DNA of 64,000 nt, taken from contig OY848921.1 in the NCBI GenBank assembly GCA_963693285.1, positions 6,833,229-6,897,228 on the forward strand. The letters are read 5' to 3'. Origin of the DNA: Xestospongia muta. Taxonomy: Eukaryota; Porifera; Demospongiae; Haplosclerida; Petrosiidae. Below, in pieces: positions 11,301 through 24,000 of the stretch. The notes under the pieces are model-generated. The model did not search any database. It was not told the origin of the DNA and saw only the letters and a program-made list of their open reading frames with translations. A program made the translations under genes and the position numbers. Numbering within the stretch: position 1 is the stretch's first letter; every line of letters starts with the position of its first letter.

Positions 11301-14245
11301 AGTAGCTTAAAGCGATCGTTGATGAAGTTACCATGGCAACCTCACACTACCAGTACAATTATATCTGATGTCAACTGTTTTCGACCATTTGGACATGATT
11401 GGTATGGTACGAGCCTGGAAGATAATGACGACAAATGGAGAGAAGTAACCTTTGAAGATGAGATAGAAGAAATGGCACAGCTACTTACTATAGTATATAA
11501 AGATCGTTCCAGTCCCAGATCTGTGCTCAATACAATGGCAGCCTCAGTACTCTACCCTATAGCTGCTATGATGAGGGCTTCATCCTTATCTTCACAACTA
11601 GTTCAAGATATAGAGACCACCAAAGTTAATGAAATTCTTTCAAAAGCTATAGCTCGTTCTGAGCATATATCCACAGATGATCTTAGCAGTATTAAACCTC
11701 AGCCATTTTTACACATCTGGGATTGTGGTGGTCAGCCTGTTTTTCTTGAAATCCTCCCTGCCTTCCTTACTTCTCGTACATTGTTCCTCCTCTTGTTTGA
11801 TGCTTCTAAGGATCTTAATGAAATGTGGCAGTCTGTACAGAATATTGAGGGGAGGCAAATTTATGGTGAAAAGGAAAACATCAGCACACTTGATCTGATG
11901 CTCAACTGGATGGCTAACATTCATGGTCATCTCATTCGTCGGGAGATAGAAGGCAGTCTTTGTGAGTACCCTCGTATGTACTGCATTGGTACCCATGGTG
12001 ATGTCCTAAAGAACGATGAGAAGAAGAAAGCAGTTGTAGATGAGCTGGAGTCCAACTATAAAGATAAAGCATTTATGGAACTTGTTAAAGAAACTTTGAT
12101 TATTGACAACACCACTTCTGGTAAAGGAAAACATGAAGATCCAAATCTCATTAAGCTACGTAGAGCTATTTGTCAATTCACGTATGAAAAGCTCATTGTC
12201 AGGACTCCAGTTAGCTGGGTTCTCTTTCGCAAAATAATCCAAATGTTTGAAAAAAATGTTATTAATCTTGAAGAAGCTCATGCTATTGGAGTAGCTTGTA
12301 AAATACCTCATGATGATGTTCCAAAGGTCCTCCTATTTTATCATGATCTAGGAGTAGTGCTGTTCTATCCCCACATTACTGGTTTGAGAAACAAAGTTAT
12401 CATTAATCCTAAATGGTTTGTGGAAACACTTGGGAAAGTGTTTACACTAGATGGACAAGCTGATGGACAAACAAGACTAATGTGGACATTACTACAGGAA
12501 AAAGGCATTCTAGTAGAACCTTTTTATGTGTCCCTTTGGAAAGAATGTAGAGGAGACCTTAGTCCAGAAGCAATAATTGAACTTTTAGTTCATTTTCGCC
12601 TTGCTGCTAGTGTTACTACTAAGGTATATTATGATCGATCAGTCAAGCAGTATTTTTTGCCAGCCACACTTCCAACTTTCAAAGGAAATCCCAACAAAGC
12701 TCTACCAAGTTATCGTAATCAAGCTACTCCACTACATATCACTTTTAGCACAAAATTTGTACCTCCTGGTTTCTTCACGCGTTTCATTACCTCTCTGGCT
12801 AGTAATCCATCTTGTAAGCTTATGTTTAAATGTGGTATATATCGCAATCGTGTCACCTTTGTATATCACAAATCAGATGATCACATCACACTCACTGATC
12901 TCCACTATGCCATACAAGTTGATGTATTACGATATGCTCCAGCTAGCTTGGACATTCCATCCTTTGATACAATATGTCAAGAACTATTGAGTGTTCTTAA
13001 AAGTTGTGGAGATCTCGTTGAACAAACTCTTACAGGTCATTGGGGAATGATGAATGAATCCACTCAATCTGTCTCTATAGAGAGGGAATTTCAATATGTA
13101 TGTAGATCAAAAGAATGTGATCAATCTGAGGTTCATTACTTCAATATATCAGTAGACAAGTCTTCCATTTACTGTGAAAAGAGTATGTATAGATCATATC
13201 GTAGACCTACTGCTGACGAAAGAGTCTGGTTTGATGGATGGAATATACCAGAAGAGGTACAGTTCAGGAGAGTTCATTGTAATGTCTCAATATATTCTTT
13301 ATAGGCAGTGTCTCTTGAATCATCATCACCTCATGTATCAATGGTTTTAAGTACTACTGGTCAAAGTTGTGAGCAAGAGTCTCTTGAAGGTGAAATAGGT
13401 AAGTCAGTCTATGCATGTGAATTTTTATAGGGCCATTATAACTTATGATAAATATATGTACATAATTAGATTAATATTCTGTGGTCTTAATTAGTTTGAA
13501 CATGTGTATAGTCATCAAATAATACCACCTATATTGCACGATATATAAGCTCAGATCTATATTACACATTGTATTTGTCGTAGATATTTCTAACATTTTG
13601 TCAAAGGTTCATAGTGAGTATAATCAAATAATGTACTAGCAAAGAATAAATATTTGTAATTTGAATGAAGACATTCATTTTGCATATTGTGACAGATATT
13701 ACTGAAAATGTTTTTTTTTTGTTATTTACTGATTTTTTTCTTTTTTTTTTCATTCAGGTACATCTATTACTTATGATAGAGGTGTAAATTGTAAAGCTGA
13801 AGGTGAGTGTTAACTTAGTGCAGCACTTTTTATTTATGTTTTGTCCCTTCACTATAGATGATACTCTAAACTGTGAAATATGTAGAAGAACATTAATTCG
13901 ATATACTGACACTATTGTTCAGTCAAATATTGAACCCATTTCCTTAGCAAGGAAACTATATTCAGAAGAAATTATTTCTGAGGATGTTTACAAAATTGTT
14001 AAAGACAAAAAAACAAGAGATACTAATGCAGATCGTCTTGACTATATTCTTGATGATCTAAAGGATCGTGTCAAATACAGTTCTAGCGCCTTCATTATTT
14101 TCCTGGATATTTTGAGACATGATAGTTTAAATCAACAAGACTTAGCTGACAAAATAATGTCAAAATATAAAGGTATGATAAATATATTAAATGCTTGCTG
14201 TAATAATTACTCTTTTTTCTTTTAGAACTGGTTACACAAAAGTAA
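2681..14245 (+). CDS. Gene A: Roc-COR GTPase with CARD tail and N-terminus built from single-codon exons
   Basis: Predicted exons: the 28 triplets of array A (2681..7566), 9742..9757, 11215..13256, 13305..13398, 13758..13802, 13858..14172 and 14226..14245. All phases fit and sum to 871 residues. The P-loop is GSAGVGKSS (ORF residues 12-20, counting M at 11247 as 1). The switch II motif is WDCGGQ (158-163) and the base-recognition motif is THGD (249-252). COR follows (about 315-580). About 140 residues separate P-loop and switch II, longer than usual for Roc. The CARD-like exon (13858-14172) is an all-helical Death-fold of about 105 residues; the protein ends VTQK. The 48-base intron 13257-13304 ends in an in-frame TAG, so retention truncates the protein before the CARD. 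An optional 30-base exon (13584-13613) also fits phase 1-1. Microexon inclusion is inferred from phase; the Roc-COR exon is intact and certain. Confidence 0.8.
7631..9741. other. Intron between array A and the 16-base exon
   Basis: No gene supported. About 7640-8330 is unlike the rest and is absent after array B, so it may be an inserted sequence. It reads partly open on the minus strand but with stops, and I cannot name it. It ends at a CA microsatellite. A decayed array unit lacking splice sites is visible at about 8920-9020 (TTATTAGGTTTTAATGAC, then CTATGTGTCTTTCTTTC). Confidence 0.6.
8272..8301. repeat. (AC)n microsatellite
   Basis: Fifteen uninterrupted AC dinucleotides inside the intron after array A. 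Confidence 0.95.
9742..9757 (+). other. 16-base exon of gene A
   Basis: AGGGAACTTGAAAGAG lies between a TGTATAG acceptor and a GTAAAG donor and codes RELER plus one base. The flanks (GAACATATACATGTATAG upstream, GTAAAGTATTTAT downstream) recur at 30947, 33741 and 52722 with the exon always 16 bases. It converts the phase 0 end of the single-codon exons to the phase 1 start of the GTPase exon. Confidence 0.75.
9855..10530 (-). mobile_element. hAT-type DNA transposon remnant with terminal inverted repeats
   Basis: The ends are inverted repeats, CAGGGTTTCATTTAG at 9855 and its complement ending at 10530. On the minus strand about 10027-10230 reads as the C-terminal hATC dimerisation region of a transposase (ATAFVERSFYQMKLIK, later NRLSNTSLSHLMKIAIES, ending RRIAV and stop). 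The element is internally deleted and non-autonomous. A clear 8-bp target duplication is not visible. It lies in the intron before the GTPase exon. The equivalent block 3 intron (about 53860) lacks it, so it inserted after duplication or was lost there. Confidence 0.8.
10531..11214. other. Intron of gene A, no further features
   Basis: AT-rich sequence alignable with 53870-54404 in block 3. It ends at the acceptor TTATCTGATAG. Confidence 0.7.
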
Positions 14246-14820
14246 AAAAGCAAAAAGAGATTGTTTTCATTTTACTAGTAAACAACATTAAACACACTTT
14301 ACACATTATAAGCACATTTGTAATCATAATGTTTAGTTTGTTATTGTTGAGTTTGTATAATTTCTTACACTAAAAATGTTAAATGCTCCAATTAAAATTA
14401 TAATGTGTTTATTTTGATAATACATTATGACATTATTTCTATATTGTTTATACTTCTATACTAATTCTTTGATTCATCAAGATTTAAATTTAAAATGTAG
14501 CACATTCACATACAGACTAAAGTGAACATATCCTGAAGAGGTTACTTTTTTCTATAAAAATTGTGTAAAGAATGTGTGATGACAATAACTTGCACTAAAC
14601 TTTTGTTAATGATGAAGACGAAAGAGTTGACAGAAGATTGGTGTTGATTGTAGTAGGTAACAATATTTGGCTTTGATGTAAGTACTTATCTTTTTCGTTC
14701 CAAAGCTAGATATATGTTATGGCCCATTTGCAAATCTAGCCAGTATATATGTGAGCTGTTTGGTTCAATTTCAAGCTGTTTTGCTTGCTTGCTTTTAAGC
14801 TGGCTATAGCAAATGTCATA
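14246..14820. other. 3' flank of gene A
   Basis: AT-rich with no gene seen. The boundary with the following relic is near 14820, where GTPase-related sequence resumes. Confidence 0.5.
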
Positions 14821-15780
14821 AAACCTTTGCCACCCTTACTTCCAACTTTCAAAGGAGATCCCAACGAAGCTCTACCAAGTTATTGTAATCAAACTACCCC
14901 ACTATATATCACTTTTAGCACAAAGTTTGTACCTCCTTGTTTCTTCACATGTTTCATTAACTCTATGACTAGTAATCCATCTTGTGAGCTTATGTTTGTA
15001 TGTGGTATATGTCACTGCTGAAGAAAGAGTCTGGTTTAAAGGATGGAACATACCAGAAGAGGTACAGTTCAAGAGAGTTTATTATAATGCCTCAATATAT
15101 TCTTTATAGATAGTAGTATCTCTTGAATTGTCATCACCTCCTGTAACCATGGTTCAAGTACTACTGGTCAAATTTATAAGCAAGAGTCTCTTGAAAGTCA
15201 AAAGAGTAAGTCAGTCTATGCATGTGAACCTTCATGCACCCATTATAACTTATGATAAATACATGTACATAATCAGATTAATGTTTTGTGGTCTTAATTA
15301 GTTTGAACATGTGTATAGTCATCAAGTAATACCACCTATATTGCACGATATACATAAGCTCAGAATTATATTGATGCATATTGTATTTATTTCTGACATT
15401 TTGTCAAAGGTTCCTATTTTTAAAGATGCTCTCTCTTTACTCATTCGTATTATGGATCAGTGGTATATATTGGTTGTGCTTTAGCCATCAATTCTAGCAA
15501 GCTTGATACAAAGTAATGAAGCAGTTACAATGAAGCTCTCTAGAGTCATCACATATTGGCTAAGAGAAAAAGCTAGTACAGCTACATGGAAAGAGCTACT
15601 TTAGGCTGTGAAGGTAACATTGTAGATAATCGTCAAGTTGGTGAGGATATTCGTCAGTTTCTGACAAACCAGTATACTTCAAAGGAGGTATGTTATTTGA
15701 GGTAATGCTATGGAGTTTATGTAAAGGATTTCTTATTGTATGTGATTTTCAAAGCCACCAAACAAAATTAATCCACATTA
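14821..15780 (+). pseudogene. Relic of a Roc-COR-Death gene (COR end plus Death exon)
   Basis: 14821-15016 matches the late COR segment (LPTFKGDPNEALPSYCNQ). A deletion then jumps to the last part of the exon (EERVWF), followed by the short SLE-rich exon (about 15109-15207) and a Death-domain exon (about 15380-15690). The Death part has lost the TAG acceptor and carries frameshifts and a stop. It lies downstream of the CARD exons, so the original Death-tailed end of this locus seems to have been displaced and left to decay. Confidence 0.8.
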
Positions 15781-16678
15781 AGTAACTGCCAATGGATATT
15801 ATAATCAATGAATGTAATTAATGCTACTGCAAGCATCAAAATAATCTAAGATGTTTTTATGATCATAATCTTGTTTATATCTATACAGATTTTCTATTAG
15901 CAAGATGTGTAAACATAAACATTTAGGTTAATGCTTAAATACATTTTGTCCCCTTTAAACTGAAGGACCAGTCATTTTTAATTTTATGGTATGTAATATA
16001 ACAATGTTATATTAGTACTCAAGTAAGTGTAAGCAATAACTTAAATGATACAAAATTATTAGTCATATCAATGAATGAAAGGATGGAGATATATACAAGT
16101 AAAGGGCACTAAAATAAGAGTTTCCACAGAAAGCCATTTCTTATGAATAATTAATAAATGAAAGTTTTGGCTCCATAGCCTGCACTTGAATCTCATCATA
16201 TACTTTAGCTATAATCAAAAGAACTAAGATACACATTGTTGTAAGTATACGTTACACTATAGTTTAATATTTATAGTAATAAAACAAGTAATATACAGTG
16301 TAAAACAGTGTTATTTTATGGTAAGAAAATTTTTTCTCTACAGGAAGAGAACATCAGTGACAATTCTTAGCACATAATTATCATACAGGATACCACATAT
16401 TTGGCAAATAAATGTTGTGCATAACAATTTTGTATGATAACATTGTTCCCTTTTATTTGCAAAAATTATTAATTCTATCTTTGAAATATGCAATCAAAAT
16501 AAAAAGTGGGTGTTTGTTAAAGACTGTTATAAGTGAAATGATTTGCAAAAGATAATATACAGTGGCCAGATTTCCAGTGCAATGATACATGCATTGCTAA
16601 ATTACTTTGTGGACACCCATTAGCTCCATATTTCCATAACCTACTTACATCTTTTATCTGTATGCTTCCATTTTATAG
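15781..16678. other. Intron-like spacer of the old 3' end
   Basis: Aligns with 32330-33290 and in part with 57170-57750 from the other blocks. No coding signal. Confidence 0.5.
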
Positions 16679-17140
16679 ATTCTCAAAATGAAGAAAAAAG
16701 TTCTAAATTCATTAAGCCTCAAAAAACAAGTAGGCTTACTCCATCATTAGATTTAAACATACCTATAATAATGATAATGAAGTTACAATAGTTACCTAGC
16801 CAATTAAAAAACCCATCTATATTTTAATTTAGCAATTTTAAGTTCTGATGCCTAATTTAACATGTTTTTAACTTTGACAGTTTGGTGGTATAACTCTTGC
16901 TCCTAAATTTAAAATCAATAATTATGTCAAATAAATGGAATTATTTGACTATCTGATCAAGGCTCTAATGTATTTACACTTATATTCTTTACTCTAGGCA
17001 CTTGTGGCAGCCAAAGCAAATACTATCTCCTTTATTTTGGTATATTTGTAATAGTCTTGATTGCTGCTGTCATTATTGGCTATTTAGTACATTTTTATAA
17101 ACATAGTAATTTCTTGTATAAATTTTATCCCTTTTTCTAG
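16679..17140 (+). CDS. Linker and transmembrane exons, possible alternative 3' end of gene A
   Basis: Exon 16679..16729 (phase 1 in, DSQNEEKSSKFIKPQKT) has a weak GTAGGC donor. Exon 16998..17140 codes a membrane segment (YFGIFVIVLIAAVIIGYLV), then a basic HFYKHSN flank and a stop. Both are homologous to the tail of gene B (57758-58230). The phase also matches the CARD exon of gene A (ends phase 1 at 14172), so a Roc-COR-CARD-membrane isoform is possible if the short terminal exon at 14226 is skipped. Alternatively these are leftovers of the displaced Death-tailed gene. Not frameshifted. Confidence 0.5.
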
Positions 17141-18045
17141 ACTATTCCACTTCCTAAAGAGTTTTGTTAATGGATTGTTATGTACTGACTTTATGTAGAT
17201 CTTTTTAAGTGAATTCAGTTTCTTTATTTTCTATAAGACTTCACAACATGTACATAAAGAACAAAATTTCTATTACACGTTTGGATGTCCTTTAGTAGTT
17301 AACTTTTGCCAGTAAAATTAACTTTAACAATGGATGATTTAAGGTAAAAAAATATGTGACTGAGGTTTGCAAAATCTTATATCTAAATAGTTGGAATAGC
17401 TGAGTATTGTATACAATTATAAGTAATATCAAGCGCCAGGACACAATAGAGACAGCAAACATATACAAAGAATAATTTTTTAAAATGCCTTGTAAGAATA
17501 ATAATAAACCAAAAGAGCAGAACCACAGCTGGGTAAAACTTTATATAGCAGTAACAATACCAGTTTTACATGCTAGTATCATATAGAGTTTTCTTGACAA
17601 CTAATTGTTATTGGGATGATATGTTAACTGCCATTGTACTATCTCCACATCAATGAAGCATATTGGTGTAAAACTTGTGACAATAATTTGAGGCATTAGT
17701 AAGCTAACGTTTCTATAACCAGTATCATAAGAACAATATGTCAGACTACTTGCTAGTTTCTACTTTAACACTACTTTAATGCTTAACTAAGAGTTTGATT
17801 GCTTTGGAACACTCATATATGAGAGTTAGATGTATATAAAAAACTGTAAAATTGTTGTATATGAGACGTGAGGCCATTATATATACATCAATGGTAATGT
17901 GATGTAATATTTTCTTCAATTTTATGTTGTTTCTTGTGTTTAAGCCACCCCTATTCTCTACAAAAGAAAAACAATCCAGTCAATTAATAATAGAAAGAGA
18001 TTATATGCAATTGTTAAACATATTATTTTAATCATTCTACTGTAG
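17141..18045. other. Spacer, no gene seen
   Basis: Aligns with 58231-59330 in block 3. A damaged copy of the kinase-gene exon 2 (with AAG in place of the TAGG acceptor) is recognisable at about 17940-18000. Confidence 0.5.
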
Positions 18046-18616
18046 GTGTCTTGTCAGTACCCTGTGGTTTGAAAAATGGAAAGCAAATGTCAAGAGTGCC
18101 ACTAAAACAGGAATAGCTACTGATTGTCCTGGTTCAGTTACTAACTCCATGTAAAAAACGTAAAAATCATCAACGTAGTTTTAAAGACAAAACTGAGTAG
18201 AGGTACACATTACATACTGGTTCCTGAGATAATCTGGGATCTGTTGATACATTGGTATGGATTAAGTGAGAAATCCACCTATATTACAAAGTTAGGTTTG
18301 TTTGTGTCTTGTGAAGTAAATATATTGTAATCCATTTATGATGTTTATACTACTAAGATTGACCAGGTTGATATAACATTGTATAGCCAATAATTATATG
18401 ATTGATTAGTTATCTTAAGTGTTCACATGCTAACTTATTAAATGACATTTTAATATAATTAAATTACCCTAGCCAACTGCTATAGGAAAGTTGTAAAAAT
18501 TCAAAGACATGCTATCACAGAATTTATAGTGGAGGTGTATCCATTACATATTCATGTAACACTAAGTTCTAGCAAAACATTAAGACCATATACAGTTCAA
18601 CAAAATGATAGAGTTG
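18046..18616 (+). pseudogene. Relic DUSP and UBL exons of a kinase-like gene
   Basis: 18046-18290 matches the DUSP exon (CLVSTLWFEKWKANVKSATK) but contains a stop after NSM and a changed donor. 18486-18616 matches the first UBL exon (KVVKIQRHAITEFIVEVYP) and is still open with a GTAAGT donor. No kinase domain precedes it and no later exons follow. A similar, more damaged relic occupies the same place in block 3 (59216-59485), so it predates the duplication. Confidence 0.8.
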
Positions 18617-20731
18617 GTAAGTTGTTAACATGTCTTCTACCAGTCTGTAATACTATATTATAAGTATTATAATATATTATATTATGTAATTGATGAGTAA
18701 CCTTCCATTTATCAAAATTATATCTAAACATAATATCTTAATGCTGTATCTATATTTCAACCCTGCATTGTTTGTATTGTGTACCCTCATTGCCACAGGT
18801 TTAGTGAGCATTTTGACTGTAGGTTTGTATGAGGTACCATTTGTATCAAAATTGGAAAATTATCATAATATATTAAATAACTTTTGATTTACTTCTTATT
18901 TATTTAATAAATCATACATTATTTAGTAAATCACAAGTTATTAAATAAATAATGACCATTAAAAGTAAATCATAACATGCTAACTGTTCCATTGAATGCA
19001 TTCAATTTTGACACAAATGGCACCCCATAGGATTGCACTTAGTTATTAAAGCTTTAATGGAACCTTTCAAGCTTTCTTCAACACTATAACACCCCTAAAT
19101 TTAAATATCTGAGCTCTGAAATAAATAGTTGCTCCTCAACACAGTGGATGCTCAACAATAAGACCTAAAGTGAACAGCATCACACATTATATTATAATTA
19201 GATGCTGAGGACAGGGATCTACATGATTCATGACCCAAAGAAGATATATACCAAGTGTGACGTAGTTATGGCTTCTTATTTAGAGTGTTCATCAATGCCA
19301 TGTCCTTAAATAAAAAAAACACTAAATTTAAAGCTAGAAAAACGAAAACTTTTCAAAAGGAGGAAGGCTAAGATGGACAAATTGATCACTTTTAAAATCC
19401 TATTGTGTGTACAGAATACATCAATTTACAAACTCATCGTGGAATTTCACCAATGTTTCCCTCCGAAGTTATGTAGTTTTCACTTATTTGACTTTCTTAT
19501 TTGTTATCAGTTTATAGACACATTTGGAGATAGCCATTACTGTCATGAAACTTCTGGTATAATTGGTGTTTCAAATCTTTTATTTTTGTCTACTTAACAT
19601 GTAGCTTAACCAAAGAATAGAGCCATGAAAGCCCATAAATGGTGTCTATGGAAAACCTGCAATGTATATATAGATACTGCAGTGTGAGCTCTGTACTTTA
19701 TTGCTTTTCATTGTACTATTATAACAATTGAATTCATGGCCCTCAATTGTGTACAGAATTAATAAGTAGCTTTCATACTGTCATTTCTACCATTGTCTAG
19801 TTTAAGATGTGTCCCTAATTTCATGTTTTTTTAGTAATATTGATACACATAGAATAATTGTTCTTGAATTTGCATTCTTTTCTCTTTTATGTTAATTATT
19901 GTAATTATATCACATTGTTACAACATTAATGAGTGCATTGCTAAAATCTGTCACTACTTCATATGATTATACAAACTGTATAATATAATAATATCACCAT
20001 TGTTGTTGAATTGGATTCTTTCTCTTTTTTATTATGACAGTGAATCTGTTATTAAAATTTATCAATCTCAATGTTTTTTGCCACAATGAAATATGATGAT
20101 ACATTTTAGGTAATAGTGCATGTAATTACACATTAAAATTTGTTTGATATTTATATAATGAATTCTAGCTGATAATAATTTTTATCAATGATTCATTTTC
20201 CACTCTTCTATATGTTCCTGTAATAATGTTAATTTCTCTTCTGATGCTAACTAATAAAAGCTGGTTAGTAAATATAAACTGCACAGTGTACAATATAACT
20301 TTTACCTGTCTGTTTGTTTATGTCACCTCATCACAAAAATTGAAACTACAATATTATAACTAATTAATGACTTTTTACTTACTTTTTCTATGTTTTCTGC
20401 AAATCTACATTTAATGTTTTCAAAGTCACCAACAAACAATGAAAGAGGTAGAAACTGTAAGAGTAAATGCATGAGTTAATTGTATAGATATAAATATGGT
20501 TTTAATTAGCTATATAATTGTTTTGAACAAAGACAGCTATCTCTTAATACACATATCCTATTTTTAGTGGTCGTAAATAATATCATTAGTAATAGTCTAG
20601 CTGGACTTGTTATATAGAGAACCTATATGAGTCAACATTATGTTTAACTAATAGGATACAGTAGTATTATAATGATTATCAATGAAACATGTTTTGTATA
20701 GCTGAATCTCTTACACTTTTTTGTATTATAG
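18617..20731. other. Spacer without supported genes
   Basis: AT-rich. Small open frames near 18690 and 19373 show no domain, splice or conservation support. 19985-20160 aligns with 59500-59680. Confidence 0.5.
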
Positions 20732-21035
20732 ATATTCAGAAGATTCTCCCAAATGTTCCAGAAAACAAAGATGTCTTAATGTTCTACTTCTTGTTAAGGA
20801 GAGTTGGTACATTATTGGCACTGCACTTGGAGTCAATCCCAAAAACTTGAATAGCTTGGAAAGAAGTAGTAACCAACCAGACATCACTCTGTCAATGATC
20901 ATAAATACGTAGCTTTTGGAGAAAGACAAAAAACCACATAATAATAGACGCAGTGGACAGTTCAGGTAGCCATGAAACATGTGATAATATTCAAGAATTC
21001 TTAATGAAACCAGATGTGTACACAAAATACACTAA
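20732..21035 (+). pseudogene. Diverged Death-domain exon relic
   Basis: After a TTATAG acceptor the sequence codes DIQKILPNVPENKDVL and then, after a frame change, ESWYIIGTALGVNPKNLNSL. This follows the Death exon pattern of gene B (DISDILSKVPIFKDVL, WYTIGCALAINPSKLDSL). Stops and shifts show it is dead. It is more diverged than the other Death copies, so it represents an older paralog. Confidence 0.65.
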
Positions 21036-24000
21036 ACAATATTAACTGATGAGTGCATTGACATAACTTGTATGCAATAATACTATAGGGAGATTTTTAG
21101 TGTAATTATATGATCTTCATGCTAATTATTCATAGCAATTTCTTTAGTTTCTTTGCTCACAGATCCAGATAGCTGCATGTGTGTATATGCAGCTATCAAT
21201 TGTAATTAAAGAAGTAATTTTGTATATTTACTTTCATATATCATCAGATCTACAGGAAATATTGCTACAAACATGTATTATTCATTGTGCTCTAATGACA
21301 TCTAGGTCAGGTAAAATGTTCTTTCTATCTAGAAGCCAAAAAGAAATGCTTAAATTAAAAACCAACTGATTCTAGAAGGGCTAGATTATCATGAGATCTA
21401 TGATAATAGTCAATGAGTGTACACTTATTCTTTAGTGTGGAATTTTGTTTTGTAGTCTGATTATTATAATCTTTAAAAGGTTCTTTATGATAGCAAATCA
21501 TAACAAGTATTGAGATTGTTAACATTCACCTCATGCATGTGCACACATAAAAAATGTGTTCATTTAATACATTACATTGTGCACATACTATCTAATGTCT
21601 CTAGATTTAGCATGCCAACAGTATACACACTAAATGCTATTTGTGGTATTTTCAGACACATCGTGTTTGTGAGATCTGCTGTACTATAATTAACACATTT
21701 AATACGTACTGTTTTTGTTTATTAGTACTTTATTTCCTCGATTACTGTATCACTGTGATAATACTATAACCACTTTTAAATGAAACGAATCTCTTTAAAA
21801 AAACAGTAGCCATGTTATGGTACTAAATGTGAGAATTCCTCTAATTCATTAATCAGAAATATTAAATTCATTCCACAATACCTTTTTCTAAATATCATAC
21901 ATTGAGTAATTTTACCTTCAAAGTTTTCTTTCAAGTCTCATGTTTAGGAAAGATTTTTCTTTTTAATTTGGAGGCACTTAGATTTGTTAAATCCATACCG
22001 CAATGTATTTCAATGATGATATTTATGGAAACATACCATTCCACTACAAGAGCAATAATTATCTTTGATTTGTATCCTTACATTATCAGAATGTCAGCTG
22101 TACACTAAATGACTGTTTACGAAGCTTTTTCTTATAATAAACTGTTTATATTAGTGATAGCAAGGCAAGAGCTTCAATATCACGTACTGGACAATAAGTA
22201 GTAAGTACTTACTTAATTAAATGGTAGAGATGTATCACTTAGAGGTACTTAAATAAGTATTTACAACTTGAATTGATGTATTTGAATGAAAGATACAATG
22301 CTCTTCACCAATAACCTTACAATGAACACTAGTGCTCCAAATATGTGCTCATAATCAGGAGCCTGTATATCAATGCAACTGTCATGCTGATTAGTTCCAA
22401 AATAGAATATCACAGCATTATTTTATGATCACAGATTCACAAACATTATATGTATATACATCCCAATAGCCAGGATCAATTTTAAAATTCCATGTACAAT
22501 ATTGTTTTGATTAATTAATTTATATAGTTATAAAGTAAATATACCACTAAATGCTGATTGGCTTTGATATCAACACTATAGTGCTATTTATGCTCACCAC
22601 TTGGAACGTTAGCTGAGGCAAAAATCTAGAGTGAAATATATTGAGGCATACAGACAATTTACACTATACATAATTATACTTTAGAGTCAACAACCAAGAA
22701 TATTAGCGCCATTACCTTCATGCTTCAGTTATCATCAATAGTTGATGTCATACATACACTCAACTGCAAACTGTAATTACATTATTATTATCTTTTTTTA
22801 TACTGACATATAGTCTTTCAAACCAGACTAAGCTCTATGATTGAACAATAGATAGGGAAATGACTAACTGTGACATTGCTATTTCTTCATATTCATATTC
22901 ACAGCAAAGAACAATCTAAATAGTCAGCTCAATTAATAATAACACACCCTACATGCTACTTTAACACATAATTTTTAAAATGCCATATCCAACTACGTTA
23001 GCACATGTGACCTGATTTGTTATAATAAGAGACCACTTCTATCAAAATATTTGTGACCCAATTTGTGAAAAGGGAGCACTGTAGAAACACCTCAAAGACA
23101 GCTTCATATACATACAGTTACCACAAACAGTTGTGTAGATATAGCAACTTTATATGTATACAAGTATTTTTTGAGAGGTTTTAATAGTAGTTGGTCCAAC
23201 TGTCTTGCCAGAAGTGTTCCCTTAATATGAATTATGTAACAACTACATGTTTTATGTTTTAATAAATCAGAGCAAGAAAGTGTGCAAAATTACCATAGCA
23301 TTGTTTAAAAAAGTCATTCAGCATAATATGAATTGGATTAACACTGACAAATTACATATTAAAACTATGGACCTATTTTGTACTGGACAATAAATAGTAA
23401 GTACTTACTTAATTAAATGGTAGAGATGTATCACTTTGAGGTACTTATATAAGTATTTACAACATGAACTGATACATTTGAATGAAAGATACCTGCTATT
23501 CACCAATAGCCTTACAATGAACACTAGTGCTCCAAATGTGTGCTCATAATCAGGAGCTTTGTATATCAATTCACCAGCAGCTAAAAGGATGTTTTGTCAT
23601 GCTGTCAGTGAAACTGTCATGCTGATTAGTTCCAAAATAGAATGCCACAGCATTATCTTATGATCACAGATTCACAAACATTATATGTATATACATCCCA
23701 ATAGCCTGAATCAATCTTAAAATTCCATGTACATTATGTTAGCACATGTGACCTGATTGTTATAATATGGGACCACTTCTATCAAAACATTTGTGATCTG
23801 ATTTGTGAAAAGGGAGCACTGTAAAACACCTCAAAAACAGCTTCATATTTACCACAAATAGTTGTGCATATATAACAACTTATGCATATACAAGTATTTT
23901 TTGAGATGTTTTAATAGTGGTTGGTCTGACTGTCTTGTACATTAAGTGTTCCCTTAATGCGAATCATGTAACAACTACATGTTTTATGTTTTAATAAATC

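Noticed and set aside
11709..11996. Minus-strand and off-frame open frames within the GTPase exons (also 11677, 12601, 54830, 55791)
   Set aside because: They overlap the Roc-COR frame and have no domain of their own.
18690..19597. Open frames near 18690 and 19373
   Set aside because: Short, AT-rich, without domain, signal or splice support.
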